A DNA stretch of 64,000 nucleotides from an uncultured Desulfovibrionaceae bacterium (GTDB lineage: Bacteria; Desulfobacterota; Desulfovibrionia; Desulfovibrionales; Desulfovibrionaceae): NCBI GenBank assembly GCA_949741925.1, contig CATJOY010000056.1, positions 62,001-126,000 on the forward strand. The letters run 5' to 3'. Shown here piece by piece: positions 1 to 9,016 of this stretch; position 1 is the stretch's first letter, and the number at the start of each line of letters is the position of its first letter. A program made the position numbers and the translations under genes. A model generated the notes under the pieces. The model had not been told where the DNA came from, did not search any database, and saw nothing but the letters and a program-made list of their open reading frames with translations.

Positions 1-117
1 CAGGCGCTCCGAGCGGCACATTTGAAGCCTGTTGTGTTCTTAGTAAACTCCGAGAGTATGCCGGCGGCCGTCCCTACAAGCAGGGGGAGCGACGTTTACG
101 CCATATACCGCCTGTAG
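1..117 (+). CDS. Possible 3' end of a gene entering from the left edge
   Basis: Reading from base 1, frame 1 stays open for 38 codons to a TAG at 115-117. The fragment contains the stretches PVVFLVNSES and SRGSDVYAIYRL. I do not recognise a family. Codon choice (TTA, GTA, AGT, ACA, AGG) is less typical of this genome than in neighbouring genes, so it may be chance. The upstream sequence would settle it. Confidence 0.3.
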   Translation, partial: QALRAAHLKPVVFLVNSESMPAAVPTSRGSDVYAIYRL

Positions 118-150
118 CTGCAACGGCAGCAGACATCCTCCCCTCTCTGA

Positions 151-193
151 CGGGCGTCTCCCGGCGGCGGAACAGGCCGTGGGGAGACGCCCG
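151..193 (-). terminator. Inverted repeat downstream of the HAD phosphatase gene
   Basis: Arms of 12 bases (about 151-162, CGGGCGTCTCCC, and 182-193, its complement) flank an 18-20 base GC-rich loop. It lies about 50 bases past the stop of the minus-strand phosphatase gene. There is no T-run on either side, so it is a stable hairpin that may stop transcription or protect a 3' end rather than a textbook intrinsic terminator. Confidence 0.4.
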
Positions 194-245
194 GGAAAGC
201 ATTGCTCCGGCATATCAATCCGGCCCGCGACAGGCTAACGCCGGG

Positions 246-908
246 TCAAACCCCCGCATCCAAGAGCGGCAGAAGATCCATGGGCTTGTCAAGCAGATAC
301 TTAGCCCCGTTATCCAGGAGTTCCTCCCGCGTGCGAAAGCCCCACAGGACGCCAACCGGCACCATTTCCGCATTGCGGGCCGTTTCCATATCCGTTTTGG
401 TATCCCCCATAAACAGTATCTCCCGAGCCGCAAGGCCAAGCTTCCCGGCCATGGATAAGGCAACGCCGGGCTCCGGCTTGGCCGGAACCAAGGGGGAGGG
501 GCTCCCTTGCACCATGGCAAAAAGTCCTGCAGGGAAAAAGCGATCCACCACAGCGCGTGTAGCCGGGTGGGGCTTATTGGAGAGCACAGCTAAAACCATC
601 CCCCTCTGCCGCAAGGCTTCCAGCAAATCATTGATGCCGTCGTAAGGGCGGGTTTTGTGATCCCAGAGGAGAGCGTACCGTTCTTGCGCCGTCTCAAGAA
701 GGCGCTGTTTCAGGGCCGGGGAAGCATCCGCGGGGGCGCTTCGCTCTACAAGCATCCCCATGCCGTTGCCCACGAAATATTTGTACTCGGCCACATCGTG
801 CACCGGCAGCCCTTCACGTTGCAAAGCAAAATTCATGGAGTCGGCAAGATCGTCGATACTGTCCAGAAGTGTTCCGTCTAGATCAAAAAACACGGCTCGA
901 AAGGGCAT
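246..908 (-). CDS. gph: HAD-family hydrolase, phosphoglycolate phosphatase-like
   Basis: Predicted cytosolic Mg-dependent phosphatase of the haloacid dehalogenase superfamily, probably removing phosphate from 2-phosphoglycolate or another small sugar phosphate. The 220-residue length fits the Gph family. Motif I is FFDLDGTLLDS at residues 7-17 (nucleophile D9, acid/base D11), motif II is around LSN at 109-111, and motif IV is GDTKTD at 168-173. A helical cap lies between about residues 18 and 85. The ATG at 908 has a strong Shine-Dalgarno (AGGAGGT) 4-5 bases upstream. It stands alone on the minus strand. A second, distinct HAD phosphatase lies at 9339-10004, so exact substrates cannot be assigned from sequence. 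Family is certain, substrate is inference. Confidence 0.85.
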   Translation of the reverse strand: MPFRAVFFDLDGTLLDSIDDLADSMNFALQREGLPVHDVAEYKYFVGNGMGMLVERSAPADASPALKQRLLETAQERYALLWDHKTRPYDGINDLLEALRQRGMVLAVLSNKPHPATRAVVDRFFPAGLFAMVQGSPSPLVPAKPEPGVALSMAGKLGLAAREILFMGDTKTDMETARNAEMVPVGVLWGFRTREELLDNGAKYLLDKPMDLLPLLDAGV

Positions 909-1421
909 GCTACCTCCTGAGGGCTGTTTCTCGATGCTTGTCCGCGCCAGAAGCGCCCGTTTCCATACGGCCGGTCACTCTAAGCCCCCGGAACCAAGCC
1001 GCCTCTCCATATGCGCTCTTCTTCCTCCGGAACCGGCTGGATTTCCGGAGAACCGGCACTCCATGGCCCTCGAAAGCCTAAGGCGACCGGCGCAAGCGTC
1101 AAACCGAGGCACGATACCGGAGAACTCCGGTCTTGTCGATGGCAAAACAGCAAGACTTCCCCCGGACCGGAAGGATTCCACAGAGCGCGGTATCCGCCTC
1201 TCGTGGCGAGGGTGAGTCTGCGAAGGCATACCCCGCCGTTGCCGGCTTCTCCATTGAATGGCGGGCTACCCGGCAAGCGGCGGCTGTTTTCTTCAGCCCC
1301 CGGAAATTCGTTGGACATCCCCCTAAAAATGTGTATGGGTACTGCCTACGTTGCCTGCAGAGCACGGTTTTTCTGCGGCGGAAAAATGACATGCCTTTCG
1401 GAAGGAGCGGCAGGTCTTAGT
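909..1421. other. Long gene-free region between divergent genes
   Basis: About 510 bases separate the HAD gene start from the DMT transporter start. The plus-strand frame of the transporter happens to stay open through most of it, but the conceptual peptide (rich in R, S and P, no hydrophobic helices) does not look like protein. It contains many short CCGG-type palindromes, for example CCGGAGAACTCCGG near 1118, and a small hairpin around 1196-1212. I see no convincing riboswitch or tRNA. Confidence 0.5.
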
Positions 1422-2327
1422 ATGGCGTACATGGGCATAGGGGAAATCGCCGCAGTGATCACGGCGCTGAGCTGGGCCGGCTCCTGCCAGATCCACACGA
1501 CAGCCGGTCGTATCTTGGGGGCTACCAACGTAACCGTGGCCCGGGTTCCGCTCTATATCATCAGCCTGGGCATGGTGGCTTTTCTGACGGGAGCGGATAC
1601 CGGCCTTCCCTCCGGAGCCTTTGTTTTCCTGCTGCTTTCAGCCCTCCTCGGCATTACCATCAGCGATACCGCCTTTTATGTAACCTGCGTCGGCATCGGC
1701 CCGCGCTTGGGCCTCCTCCTGCAATCCCTTTCCTCCAGCGTGGCAGCCCTGCTCGGCTTTCTGGTGCTGGGGGAAAACATCGGCCTCATGGGGATTTGCG
1801 GCATTCTGACCGCCACCTTTGGCGTTGCTTTCGTGTTGATGGAGGGCGGGCTTAAAACGGGCACGAATCTTGAGGGCGTACCCCGCTCCCAACTTCTGCG
1901 AGGCATCTTTTTCGGATTGATCACAGCCTTTTCCTTGGGTCTCAGCTTCCTGCTCTACCGTCAGGCCCTGCTGCTCGGCGTCTCGCCAGTTTGGGGAGCT
2001 TTTTTGCGTATCAGCATGGGAGGCATGCTGATCTGGCTCGTTGCCGGGATGCGCGGTTTGCTCGTTCCCGTTATGAAACAGGCCTGGACCGATGGCAGGG
2101 TCATAAAGCTCCTCCTCGCGGGCATGGCGGTCAGCGCCGTGGGCAACAGCCTTTCCGGCGTTGCCATGCTGAACGCTGAAACCGGCGTTGCCACCACCTT
2201 GATAGGATTGCAACCGATCTTCATCATTCCCATCGTCGCCCTCATCGAAAGAAAAATGCCAAGTTTCAGGGCCATTGTGGGCACCGGCATTGCCTTTGCC
2301 GGCTCCGCCATGTTGTTTCTACGCTGA
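1422..2327 (+). CDS. DMT-superfamily (EamA) membrane transporter
   Basis: Predicted inner-membrane permease of the drug/metabolite transporter superfamily, with about ten hydrophobic helices in two EamA-like halves; the second half starts near the segment RGIFFGLITAFSLGLSF. Substrate is unknown; relatives export amino acids, metabolites or drugs. I chose ATG 1422 (MAYMGIGEI) because the first membrane helix begins at once and GGAG lies about 15 bases upstream. ATG 1386 and ATG 1431 are alternatives, and the frame is open further upstream. The protein from 1422 is 301 residues, the usual size. It is followed by a hairpin-plus-T-run at 2526-2583, so it is probably transcribed alone. Confidence 0.8.
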   Translation: MAYMGIGEIAAVITALSWAGSCQIHTTAGRILGATNVTVARVPLYIISLGMVAFLTGADTGLPSGAFVFLLLSALLGITISDTAFYVTCVGIGPRLGLLLQSLSSSVAALLGFLVLGENIGLMGICGILTATFGVAFVLMEGGLKTGTNLEGVPRSQLLRGIFFGLITAFSLGLSFLLYRQALLLGVSPVWGAFLRISMGGMLIWLVAGMRGLLVPVMKQAWTDGRVIKLLLAGMAVSAVGNSLSGVAMLNAETGVATTLIGLQPIFIIPIVALIERKMPSFRAIVGTGIAFAGSAMLFLR

Positions 2328-2639
2328 GACCGAGCGACGCCCCCCCCCTTGTGGAACCCTCCTCTTGCCTGCCTCAATCCGGCAGGAATAGGCAAAGATG
2401 CGGCAGTATCGTAGCTACTCCTCCAGGAGGGCATAGGCTATACTCGCTTGCATAGATGGGCCTGAGGTGCTGTTTTGCAAGTCATTTCCTCTGCAAAACG
2501 ACGTATTTTCCCTCGTTGAAAAGATAAAAAAGCGATCAAAGGCGTAGACAGCATAGCCAGAGATCGATTTTTTCCGGCTGTGCTGTTCTCCAAGAATCTT
2601 CGCATGAGAGGAAGATTCTAAATTATAAAGGAATATTTC
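2328..2639. other. Intergenic region with terminator and flavodoxin leader
   Basis: This 312-base gap holds an inverted repeat GTTTTGCA/TGCAAAAC at 2472-2479 and 2492-2499, the terminator described at 2526-2583, and an AT-rich stretch just before the flavodoxin start (TTATAAAGGAATATTTC) that could include a -10 element and supplies the AGGA ribosome site. Nothing coding is seen. Confidence 0.5.
2526..2583 (+). terminator. Probable rho-independent terminator
   Basis: AAAAAAGCGATC at 2526-2537 pairs with GATCGATTTTTT at 2572-2583 with one mismatch, and the downstream arm ends in a run of six T. The loop is about 34 bases. It follows the DMT transporter gene and precedes the flavodoxin gene. 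The A/T outer arms would let it act in either direction. Confidence 0.55.
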
Positions 2640-3125
2640 ATGAAAACAACACTCGTGGCGTATTTTTCCTGTAGCGGCATAACAGAGAAGCTGGCCCGGA
2701 CACTGGCGACGGTGGCGGATGGCGATCTTTACAAAATTGAGCCTGCCGTTCCTTATACAGAGGCGGATCTCAACTGGAACAATCCCCATTCCCGTAGCTC
2801 GCTCGAGATGCGCGACAAGGCCTCCCGCCCGGCAATCGCAAACAAGGCGATCCCCATGGAACAGTATGATACCGTGTATATCGGTTTTCCCATCTGGTGG
2901 TATGTGGCCCCGACCATTATCAATACCTTTCTTGAGCACTACGATTTTTCTGGGAAAACAGTAATTCCTTTTGCCACTTCCGGCTCAAGCGGCGTGGGCG
3001 AAACCGACAGGTGGCTGCGGGCTTCCTGTTCGTCGGAAACAATTTGGCGTCCTGCCCGACGCTTCCCCGAAAATGCGCGGGCAGAGTCCCTCAAAAGCTG
3101 GATCGAGGAGCTGCACGTTGAATAA
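2640..3125 (+). CDS. Flavodoxin-family protein
   Basis: Predicted small cytosolic FMN protein of the flavodoxin family that is often found beside aldo-keto reductases. It begins MKTTLVAYFSCSGITEKLA, where SCSGITE is the phosphate-binding loop for FMN, and carries FPIWWYVAPTIINTFLEHY at about 88-106 and the ATSGSSGVG segment near 116-124, both typical of this subgroup. Length is 161 residues, normal. AAAGGAA lies about 6-12 bases before the ATG. It is 75 bases ahead of the iron-sulfur aldo-keto reductase and likely shares its transcript, suggesting an electron-transfer partner or a joint redox stress role. The C-terminal part (WRPARRF region) is somewhat divergent but in frame. Confidence 0.82.
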   Translation: MKTTLVAYFSCSGITEKLARTLATVADGDLYKIEPAVPYTEADLNWNNPHSRSSLEMRDKASRPAIANKAIPMEQYDTVYIGFPIWWYVAPTIINTFLEHYDFSGKTVIPFATSGSSGVGETDRWLRASCSSETIWRPARRFPENARAESLKSWIEELHVE

Positions 3126-3200
3126 TAACTGTACCCCTCAACAGCAGGCATGAGGGAAGACGCAATACGGCACGCATCGTTGCAAAAAGAGGGTAAGACT

Positions 3201-4319
3201 ATGACATACGTGGGTAAACAGATCAAAAAACTTGGCTTTGGTCTGATGCGTTTGCCGCAACAAGACGGCCGGATTGATATAGAAGAGACCAAGCGAATGG
3301 TAGATAGGTTTCTAGCATCAGGATTTACCTATTTTGACACAGCCTGGGCCTATCCGGGAAGCGAGGATGCCGTTCGTCAGGCTTTGGTGGAACGTTACCC
3401 ACGGGAATCGTTCCAGCTCGCCACTAAAAATGCAGCCTGGATAGACTGCAAAACCAGCGAACAGGCCCGGGATCAGTTTGCAACATCCCTCCGCCAGACC
3501 GGCACGGACTTCTTTGACTTCTACCTCCTCCATAACCTGGGCGAGAGCCGTACCCGCTTCTTTGACGAGTATGCCCTATGGGATTTTGTTCAGGAGAAAA
3601 AACGTGAAGGGCGTATCCGCCATGTCGGCTTTTCGTTCCATTCCACCCCGGAGGAATTGGATGCAATTCTAACCAAGCATCCAGAAATGGAATTTGTTCA
3701 ATTACAAATCAACTATGCGGATTGGGACTACCCAGCCATCCAGTCCCGCCGCTGTTACGAGGTAGCCCGCAAGCACGGAAAACCGGTCATTATCATGGAG
3801 CCGGTCAAGGGCGGCATGCTAGCCACGCCCCCGAAATCGGTGCAAAAAATTCTCAACGATGCGGAGCCGGAAAAAAGCATCGCCTCCTGGGCTATCCGCT
3901 TTGCCGCGGATCTGGAAGGGGTTATTACCGTGCTCTCGGGCATGAGCACCATGGACCAGATGCGGGATAACCTTTCCACCATGAAAGATTTCACCGGCCT
4001 GACCCCAAAAGAACGGGAAACCCTGCGGGCCGCTCGGGAGGAATTGGCCCGCATTCCGCTGATCCCCTGCACAACATGCAACTACTGCGCCAAGGTCTGC
4101 CCACAAAATATCGGCATCTCCGGCTCATTTACCGCCATGAATTATCTGACGCTCTATAGTGATAAGCCAGCGGCACGCCATCAGGAAGGCTGGCTGGTCG
4201 GCGGTCACGGAAAAAGCAAAGCCGGCGAATGTATCCAGTGCGGCAAATGCGAACAGGTCTGTCCCCAGCATATCGCTATTCGCCGAGAGCTGAGCAAGGC
4301 AGCGGAGGCCCTCTCTTGA
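3201..4319 (+). CDS. Aldo-keto reductase with two C-terminal 4Fe-4S sites
   Basis: Predicted oxidoreductase with an aldo-keto reductase barrel followed by a ferredoxin-like tail, 372 residues. The catalytic tetrad is visible: D46, Y51, K76 and H111 (YLLHNLG). Two cysteine motifs in the tail, C290-C293-C296-C300 and C344-C347-C350-C354, should each bind a [4Fe-4S] cluster. This architecture is common in anaerobes, where electrons may come from ferredoxin or flavodoxin rather than only NAD(P)H. ATG 3201 has GAGGG about 8 bases upstream; an in-frame ATG 51 bases earlier gives an unconserved extension. It follows the flavodoxin gene and ends in a terminator. Substrate is unknown. Confidence 0.88.
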   Translation: MTYVGKQIKKLGFGLMRLPQQDGRIDIEETKRMVDRFLASGFTYFDTAWAYPGSEDAVRQALVERYPRESFQLATKNAAWIDCKTSEQARDQFATSLRQTGTDFFDFYLLHNLGESRTRFFDEYALWDFVQEKKREGRIRHVGFSFHSTPEELDAILTKHPEMEFVQLQINYADWDYPAIQSRRCYEVARKHGKPVIIMEPVKGGMLATPPKSVQKILNDAEPEKSIASWAIRFAADLEGVITVLSGMSTMDQMRDNLSTMKDFTGLTPKERETLRAAREELARIPLIPCTTCNYCAKVCPQNIGISGSFTAMNYLTLYSDKPAARHQEGWLVGGHGKSKAGECIQCGKCEQVCPQHIAIRRELSKAAEALS

Positions 4320-4347
4320 GCAGACAGTCTGTCCCACCCCCACTCTG

Positions 4348-4514
4348 CCAGGGGCTGTTTTCCGTTCCAGTTCGTCCGCGAAAAGACGAACTTTTTCCCT
4401 GGCAAGAAAGACAAAAAAAGGCGTATTGACTCCGTCAAGATGAGTTTCTTCCGCCTGAAGCCGCCAGGGGGAAAGACGGCCTGGCGCAAAAGCGCCTTGA
4501 GGAACAGCCCCCGG
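4348..4514. repeat. Structured intergenic element with outer inverted repeat
   Basis: CCAGGGGCTGTT (4348-4359) is complementary to AACAGCCCCCGG at 4503-4514 apart from one base, so the whole 167-base segment can fold on itself. Inside are the terminator at 4369-4396, TTTTCCCTGGC versus GCCAGGGGGAAA, and GGCGCAAAAGCGCC. The piece CCCTGGCAAGAAAGACAAAA recurs with few changes near 11657. It lies between two convergent genes (aldo-keto reductase and ktrA). Confidence 0.45.
4369..4396 (+). terminator. Rho-independent terminator after the aldo-keto reductase
   Basis: AGTTCGTC (4369-4376) and GACGAACT (4385-4392) form an 8-bp stem with an 8-base loop, followed by TTTTT. It is 50 bases past the stop codon of the aldo-keto reductase. 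It sits within a larger structured intergenic element. Confidence 0.75.
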
Positions 4515-4533
4515 CGGCGCGGCTAGAACCTTT

Positions 4534-5196
4534 TTAGGGAACAAGGGCCTGTATCGCCTCAGGCCTGCCGATAAGCAACAGCGTCTCTCCCTTTTGCAGC
4601 GGCGTTCGAGGCGGAGGAACAAAGCGATACTCCTTTTCACCCACGCTTTTACAGGCCACCACCATAATCCCGTGGTTGGTGGTCAGGTTGAGGTCAGCCA
4701 AAGTTTTCCCCTCCCAGGCCTTCACCGTGACCTCCTGCAACAGAACGCCGCCGCCAAGGTTCAAAAAATCCAGCATGCCCGGATTGTTGAGCCGGTGGGC
4801 GGTTTGCACCGCTACATCAATTTCCGGCTGAACCACCGTATGCACGCCGAGGCGCAGCAGCACTTCCTTGTGCTCGCTGCTATATGCCTTGGCTACAATA
4901 TTTTTTACCCCCATGTCGTGCAGGTTAAGCGCCGCCAGAACTGAATGCTCCATAGACTTGCCCACGCTGACGGCCACAGCGTCCAAATCCTGGAAGCGCA
5001 GGCTTTCCAACACACTTCTATCCGTACCGTCGCCTCGGTAAACACGGGCTAGAAGGCTTCCGGCAGCCTTGACCCGGATATCGCTGGAATCCAGCCCAAC
5101 AACCTTATGGCCCAGATCCGTCAAGGTCAGACCGAACTGCAAGCCAAACTTGCCCAGGCCGATAATGCCCACTTCCATTTTTTTCATGGCTGTCAT
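4534..5196 (-). CDS. ktrA: Potassium uptake regulatory subunit, KtrA/TrkA type
   Basis: Cytosolic RCK protein that gates the membrane subunit encoded just upstream in response to nucleotides. The N-terminal Rossmann fold starts EVGIIGLGKFGLQFG (GxGxxG motif, about residues 8-22), with the ribose-binding acid in GLDSS; a C-terminal TrkA_C (RCK_C) domain spans about 135-215. Length of 220 residues equals a single-unit KtrA rather than the doubled E. coli TrkA. The first ATG (5196) overlaps the ktrB stop by four bases (ATGA), showing translational coupling; a second ATG at 5187 has AGGA at better spacing and may be the real start. The 3' end converges on the aldo-keto reductase gene. Confidence 0.88.
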   Translation of the reverse strand: MTAMKKMEVGIIGLGKFGLQFGLTLTDLGHKVVGLDSSDIRVKAAGSLLARVYRGDGTDRSVLESLRFQDLDAVAVSVGKSMEHSVLAALNLHDMGVKNIVAKAYSSEHKEVLLRLGVHTVVQPEIDVAVQTAHRLNNPGMLDFLNLGGGVLLQEVTVKAWEGKTLADLNLTTNHGIMVVACKSVGEKEYRFVPPPRTPLQKGETLLLIGRPEAIQALVP

Positions 5197-6611
5197 CCTA
5201 TAGAGATATCCACCTCAGGGTATTCATAAGGTCGATCATCCTGAAACTGCTGCACCATAGTGATCAGCCAGATAGGACCGAGCCTGCCCACGTACATAAG
5301 AACGCACAGCAAGAGCTTTCCCGCGTCGGTAAGCTGCGGCGTCACGCCCGTGGAAAGCCCCACGGTGAAAAAGGCGGAAAATACCTCAAAAAACAAATCC
5401 AGAGTTTCAAAGGGGGTTTTGCCGTGCGGCATGGCGCCGCTCTCGGTGAGCACCAACAGGAAGCCCCCGAAGGACAGGACGACCAAAGCGAAAATGACCA
5501 ACACAAAGGCCTGGCGCAAAGTGGCGGCCGAGACGCCCCGGCCGGCAACAACAACCTGGGATTTTCCCCGCAACGCCGCCAAGCAAAACGAAAGCAGCAC
5601 TCGGAAGGTCGTTGTTTTTATCCCGCCCGCGCACGAACCGGGAGAACCGCCGACTGCCATCAGCCCCATCAAAACGAGCAGCGAAATATCCGTCAGGCCG
5701 GCCATATTTACAGTGGCAAACCCCGCAGTCCTCGCCGTCACCGATTGAAAAAGGGAAGGCAGGATCAGACCGCCGGGGGAAGTCACATCCTCATCGTTGG
5801 CAAAATACTCCGGCAGCAGAAGCAGCAAAGCTCCAGCCACAATCAGGAAGGCCGAGGTAGCAAGCACCAAACGCGAGTGACGGCTGAGGCCAGGCGCCGC
5901 CTTATCCCTCTGACGGGCCCCGGCCGGGAGCAGAAACCGGCGCCGCCGCTGCAGCCCCGGGCTATGGGGCAGCAGACGGGATTTAAAGAAGAGCAGGCAG
6001 TCATCCAGCACATAAAAACCAAGGCCCCCCAGGACAATCAAGATCATGACCACCGCGTTCACGCCAATGCTTTCTTTCCAGCCCATAAGATTATCAGGCC
6101 AGAGAGCGATGCCAGCATTGCAAAACGCGGATACCGAAAGAAAAACCGCCTTGAACGGACCAATGGCGGCAGGTTCCATGGCATAGAGCGCCAGAGCGCC
6201 TAAAAGCTCCAACCCCACTATGGTGAGCGCCACGCGTTGTAGGAACGTACCCAGATCAAAAGAAGAATCATGCAACAGGGCCAGCCCCACGGCCAGCCTG
6301 TCGTTGAGGGTGATGCGCCGTCGCCACATATAGAAAATAAGGGTGGAATAACTCATGATGCCGAGGCCGCCCAACTGCATCAACAGGATTATCACGCTCT
6401 GTCCGAACCTGTTGAACTCCATCGATGGGTCTACGGTGGTCAACCCGGTGACGCAGACGGCCGAAGTTGCGGTAAAGAGAGCATCCACAAAAGCTACGCC
6501 CGGCCCCGCGTTGCTGGCATCCAGCCACAGCAACAAAGCGCCGATGAGAATGGTTAGGGCGAAAGCGGCTACGGGCAATATAAAGGGAGTAACGTACACG
6601 TTCCGACGCAT
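5193..6611 (-). CDS. ktrB: Potassium transporter membrane subunit, KtrB/TrkH type
   Basis: Inner-membrane potassium translocating subunit of the SKT superfamily, 472 residues, built from four M1-P-M2 repeats. The first selectivity-filter-like loop is visible as TSAVCVTGLTTVD (about residues 49-61), with later loops at ASAFCNAGI-like and TARTAGF segments and a final TVGLSTGV. It is the first gene of a two-gene operon with ktrA (four-base overlap). Such systems take up K+, often Na+- or H+-coupled, for osmotic adaptation and pH homeostasis. The start ATG at 6611 lies in a 275-base divergent region shared with the YmdB-type gene. Trk and Ktr nomenclature cannot be separated fully by eye. Confidence 0.88.
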   Translation of the reverse strand: MRRNVYVTPFILPVAAFALTILIGALLLWLDASNAGPGVAFVDALFTATSAVCVTGLTTVDPSMEFNRFGQSVIILLMQLGGLGIMSYSTLIFYMWRRRITLNDRLAVGLALLHDSSFDLGTFLQRVALTIVGLELLGALALYAMEPAAIGPFKAVFLSVSAFCNAGIALWPDNLMGWKESIGVNAVVMILIVLGGLGFYVLDDCLLFFKSRLLPHSPGLQRRRRFLLPAGARQRDKAAPGLSRHSRLVLATSAFLIVAGALLLLLPEYFANDEDVTSPGGLILPSLFQSVTARTAGFATVNMAGLTDISLLVLMGLMAVGGSPGSCAGGIKTTTFRVLLSFCLAALRGKSQVVVAGRGVSAATLRQAFVLVIFALVVLSFGGFLLVLTESGAMPHGKTPFETLDLFFEVFSAFFTVGLSTGVTPQLTDAGKLLLCVLMYVGRLGPIWLITMVQQFQDDRPYEYPEVDISIG

Positions 6612-6886
6612 CAGGGGATTGTGCCGTAAGCCGGAAAAAACTCAAGTCTGTTATTCTCCAAAATGTGCCTGCGCTCGTTGGATGAAGAGCCCTGTGCCGC
6701 GTCTGGCGGCGCGTCTGATGAACGTTCGGTGAACCGGCAGTCAATTTCTCGGAGGCCGGAAAAATATGTGCCGGGCATCTAGGGGCAACCTGACGCCAAA
6801 ATTTCATGCTGGCTGTGCCCCGAATAGGCCGGGGCTTGACCTTTGCCGTGAAACGTGGTCTGTGCCCCTTTTCAGGATACGCCGCT

Positions 6887-7714
6887 ATGGAAAAAGACAG
6901 TACAACCGTATTCCGTGCCCTGCTCCTCGGAGATATTGTGGGCCGACCGGGCAGGCAGGCCCTGGCCGAACGCCTGCCGGGCCTGCGGGAACGCCTGGCC
7001 CTGGATCTGGTGATTGCCAACGGCGAAAACGCCGCCGGAGGCATTGGCCTGACCCCGCCCACCTACCGCGAAATACGCGCCAGCGGCGTCGATATTGTTA
7101 CCTCCGGCAACCATATCTGGCGGTATGCGGATCTGTACCCCAGCCTAAACAAAGAAGCGAACCTGCTGCGCCCGGCCAACATGCCGCCGGGAACGCCGGG
7201 CCGGGGCCATACTACCCTCACCCTGCCCTGCGGCGTCCGCATTGCGGTCATCAATCTGCAGGGCAGAACATTCATGGCGGCTGTCGACTGCCCTTTTAGA
7301 GCTGTTGAAGCCATCCTCGAACGTTTGCCCGAGGATATTGACTTCTGTTTTGTGGATTTTCATGCTGAAGCTACCAGCGAAAAACGGGCCATGGCGTTTT
7401 TTCTGGATTCCAAGGTGAGCTGCCTTGTCGGCACGCATACCCACGTGCAGACGGCGGATGCCTGTATCCTGCCCAACGGTACGGCCTATATCAGCGATCT
7501 CGGCATGTGCGGAGCGGAGCGTTCCTCCGTGCTCGGCATGGAGCCGGAACCTGTGCTACGCCGCTTCTTGCACCAGCTTCCCTCACGCTTTACCCCCGCT
7601 GCCGGACCGGCCGGTCTGAACGGGCTGCTGGTGGATTTGGACCGTCGGACAGGCCTGGCCCTACGCGCCTCGATTCTGCGGGAACCCCGTGGATATTCCG
7701 CGAAGGATGATTGA
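6887..7714 (+). CDS. ymdB: YmdB-type metallophosphoesterase (TIGR00282 family)
   Basis: Predicted cytosolic dinuclear-metal phosphodiesterase, family of Bacillus YmdB, which hydrolyses 2',3'-cyclic nucleotides and influences RNA turnover and biofilm/motility choice. Visible metal ligands: LLLGDIVGRPG (D16), NGENAAGG (N45, E47, N48), SGNHIW (N75, H76), DFHAEATSEK and GTHTHVQTAD. Length from ATG 6887 is 275 residues, slightly longer than the usual 260-265. AGGA sits 10 bases upstream of that ATG; the frame extends 27 codons further upstream but without conserved sequence. tyrS follows 84 bases downstream. Cellular role here is inferred from the family only. Confidence 0.88.
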   Translation: MEKDSTTVFRALLLGDIVGRPGRQALAERLPGLRERLALDLVIANGENAAGGIGLTPPTYREIRASGVDIVTSGNHIWRYADLYPSLNKEANLLRPANMPPGTPGRGHTTLTLPCGVRIAVINLQGRTFMAAVDCPFRAVEAILERLPEDIDFCFVDFHAEATSEKRAMAFFLDSKVSCLVGTHTHVQTADACILPNGTAYISDLGMCGAERSSVLGMEPEPVLRRFLHQLPSRFTPAAGPAGLNGLLVDLDRRTGLALRASILREPRGYSAKDD

Positions 7715-7798
7715 CAGTATTTTTTTTGTAACGCACAACCAAAGGGCTTGCAGGCATGGCTGCATGCTATTTTTATTATTTTTGCGAGGTTGCATTCG

Positions 7799-9016
7799 AT
7801 GGACGTGAAACCCCTTTCGCGGGAAGAAGTGGATAACCAGCTTGCGCTGATCAAACGCGGTGTTGTTGAACTGATCGACGAAGAGGAACTGCGCAAGAAA
7901 ATTGCCAGGGGCAAGCCCCTCAACATTAAGGTCGGTTTTGACCCGACCGCCCCGGATCTGCACCTGGGGCACACGGTCATCATCCAGAAGATGCGCCACT
8001 TTCAGGATCTGGGCCATACCGTCACCTTTCTGATCGGGGATTTCACCGGCCGTATCGGCGATCCTTCCGGTCGTTCCGATACCCGCCCCCCCCTCACCCG
8101 GGAGCAGGTGCTGGAAAACGCCGAAACCTACAAAAAACAAGTCTTCAAAATCCTGGACCCCGAAAAAACCCTTGTTGAATTCAATGACCGCTGGCTCGGC
8201 AAGCTCAGCTTTGCCGACGTAATCCGGCTGGCCTCTCGCCATACCGTCGCCCGGATGATGGAACGCGATGACTTTGAAAAACGATTTACAGGAAAACTGC
8301 CCATTTCTATGCATGAGCTCCTCTACCCCCTGGCGCAGGGGTATGACTCGGTCCATCTGAAAACGGATGTGGAGATGGGCGGCACGGACCAAAAGTTTAA
8401 TTTGCTGGTCGGCCGCCATCTGCAAGCCCAATACGGCCTGGAACCCCAATGCATCCTGACCATGCCGCTTCTGGTCGGCCTTGACGGCGAACGCAAGATG
8501 TCCAAATCCCTAGGCAACTACGTGGGCATTGACGAACCCGCCAAGGAAATGTTCGGCAAGATCATGTCCATATCCGATGAACTCATGTGGCGCTACTTTG
8601 AACTCCTCTCCAGCCTGAGCATGGATACCATCGCCGGGCTGAAGCGCCATGTGGAAAGCGGCAGCGCCCATCCCAAAGCGGTTAAGGAATCCCTGGCCCT
8701 GGAACTGGTGGCTCGCTACCATGGCGAAGCCGCCGCCAAAGAAGCCCAAACCAGCTTCAACGCAGTCTTTGCCGGGGGCGCCATCCCCGACGATGTAGCC
8801 TTGTTCTGTTGTAAGCATGGGGAAGCCTCTGCGCCTGCGGTCTTTCTTGCTGATGCCGGGCTGACCGCCTCTCGGAGCGAAGCCAGACGGCTTATTGCCC
8901 AGAACGCTCTTTCCATAGATGGAACAGTGGTCAGCGACGGGCAAACCCCGCTCCCGGCCGGAGAATACACAATCAAACTCGGTAAAAAACGCTTTTTACG
9001 CCTGCGGGTCGACTAG
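7799..9016 (+). CDS. tyrS: Tyrosyl-tRNA synthetase
   Basis: Class I aminoacyl-tRNA synthetase that charges tRNA-Tyr with tyrosine. The HIGH signature is LHLGH at residues 54-58, the KMSKS loop is intact at 233-237, and an S4 RNA-binding domain occupies about the last 60 residues. [14 protein letters not shown] near 85-98 and the intact KMSKS place it in the TyrS type widespread in proteobacteria and Gram-positives. Length is 405 residues, normal. ATG 7799 has GAGG ten bases upstream; an in-frame ATG 51 bases earlier lacks a ribosome site and adds a hydrophobic leader that makes no sense for this enzyme. A good terminator follows at 9088-9132. Confidence 0.96.
   Translation: MDVKPLSREEVDNQLALIKRGVVELIDEEELRKKIARGKPLNIKVGFDPTAPDLHLGHTVIIQKMRHFQDLGHTVTFLIGDFTGRIGDPSGRSDTRPPLTREQVLENAETYKKQVFKILDPEKTLVEFNDRWLGKLSFADVIRLASRHTVARMMERDDFEKRFTGKLPISMHELLYPLAQGYDSVHLKTDVEMGGTDQKFNLLVGRHLQAQYGLEPQCILTMPLLVGLDGERKMSKSLGNYVGIDEPAKEMFGKIMSISDELMWRYFELLSSLSMDTIAGLKRHVESGSAHPKAVKESLALELVARYHGEAAAKEAQTSFNAVFAGGAIPDDVALFCCKHGEASAPAVFLADAGLTASRSEARRLIAQNALSIDGTVVSDGQTPLPAGEYTIKLGKKRFLRLRVD

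Noticed and set aside
1011-1421. N-terminal extension of the DMT transporter
   Set aside because: The 137 upstream codons are open but encode an R/S/P-rich, non-hydrophobic sequence without a family match.
2640-3125. Frameshift in the C-terminal part of the flavodoxin
   Set aside because: The region around WRPARRF looked odd, but the downstream sequence in the same frame (ESLKSWIEEL) aligns with the normal family ending, so the gene is intact.
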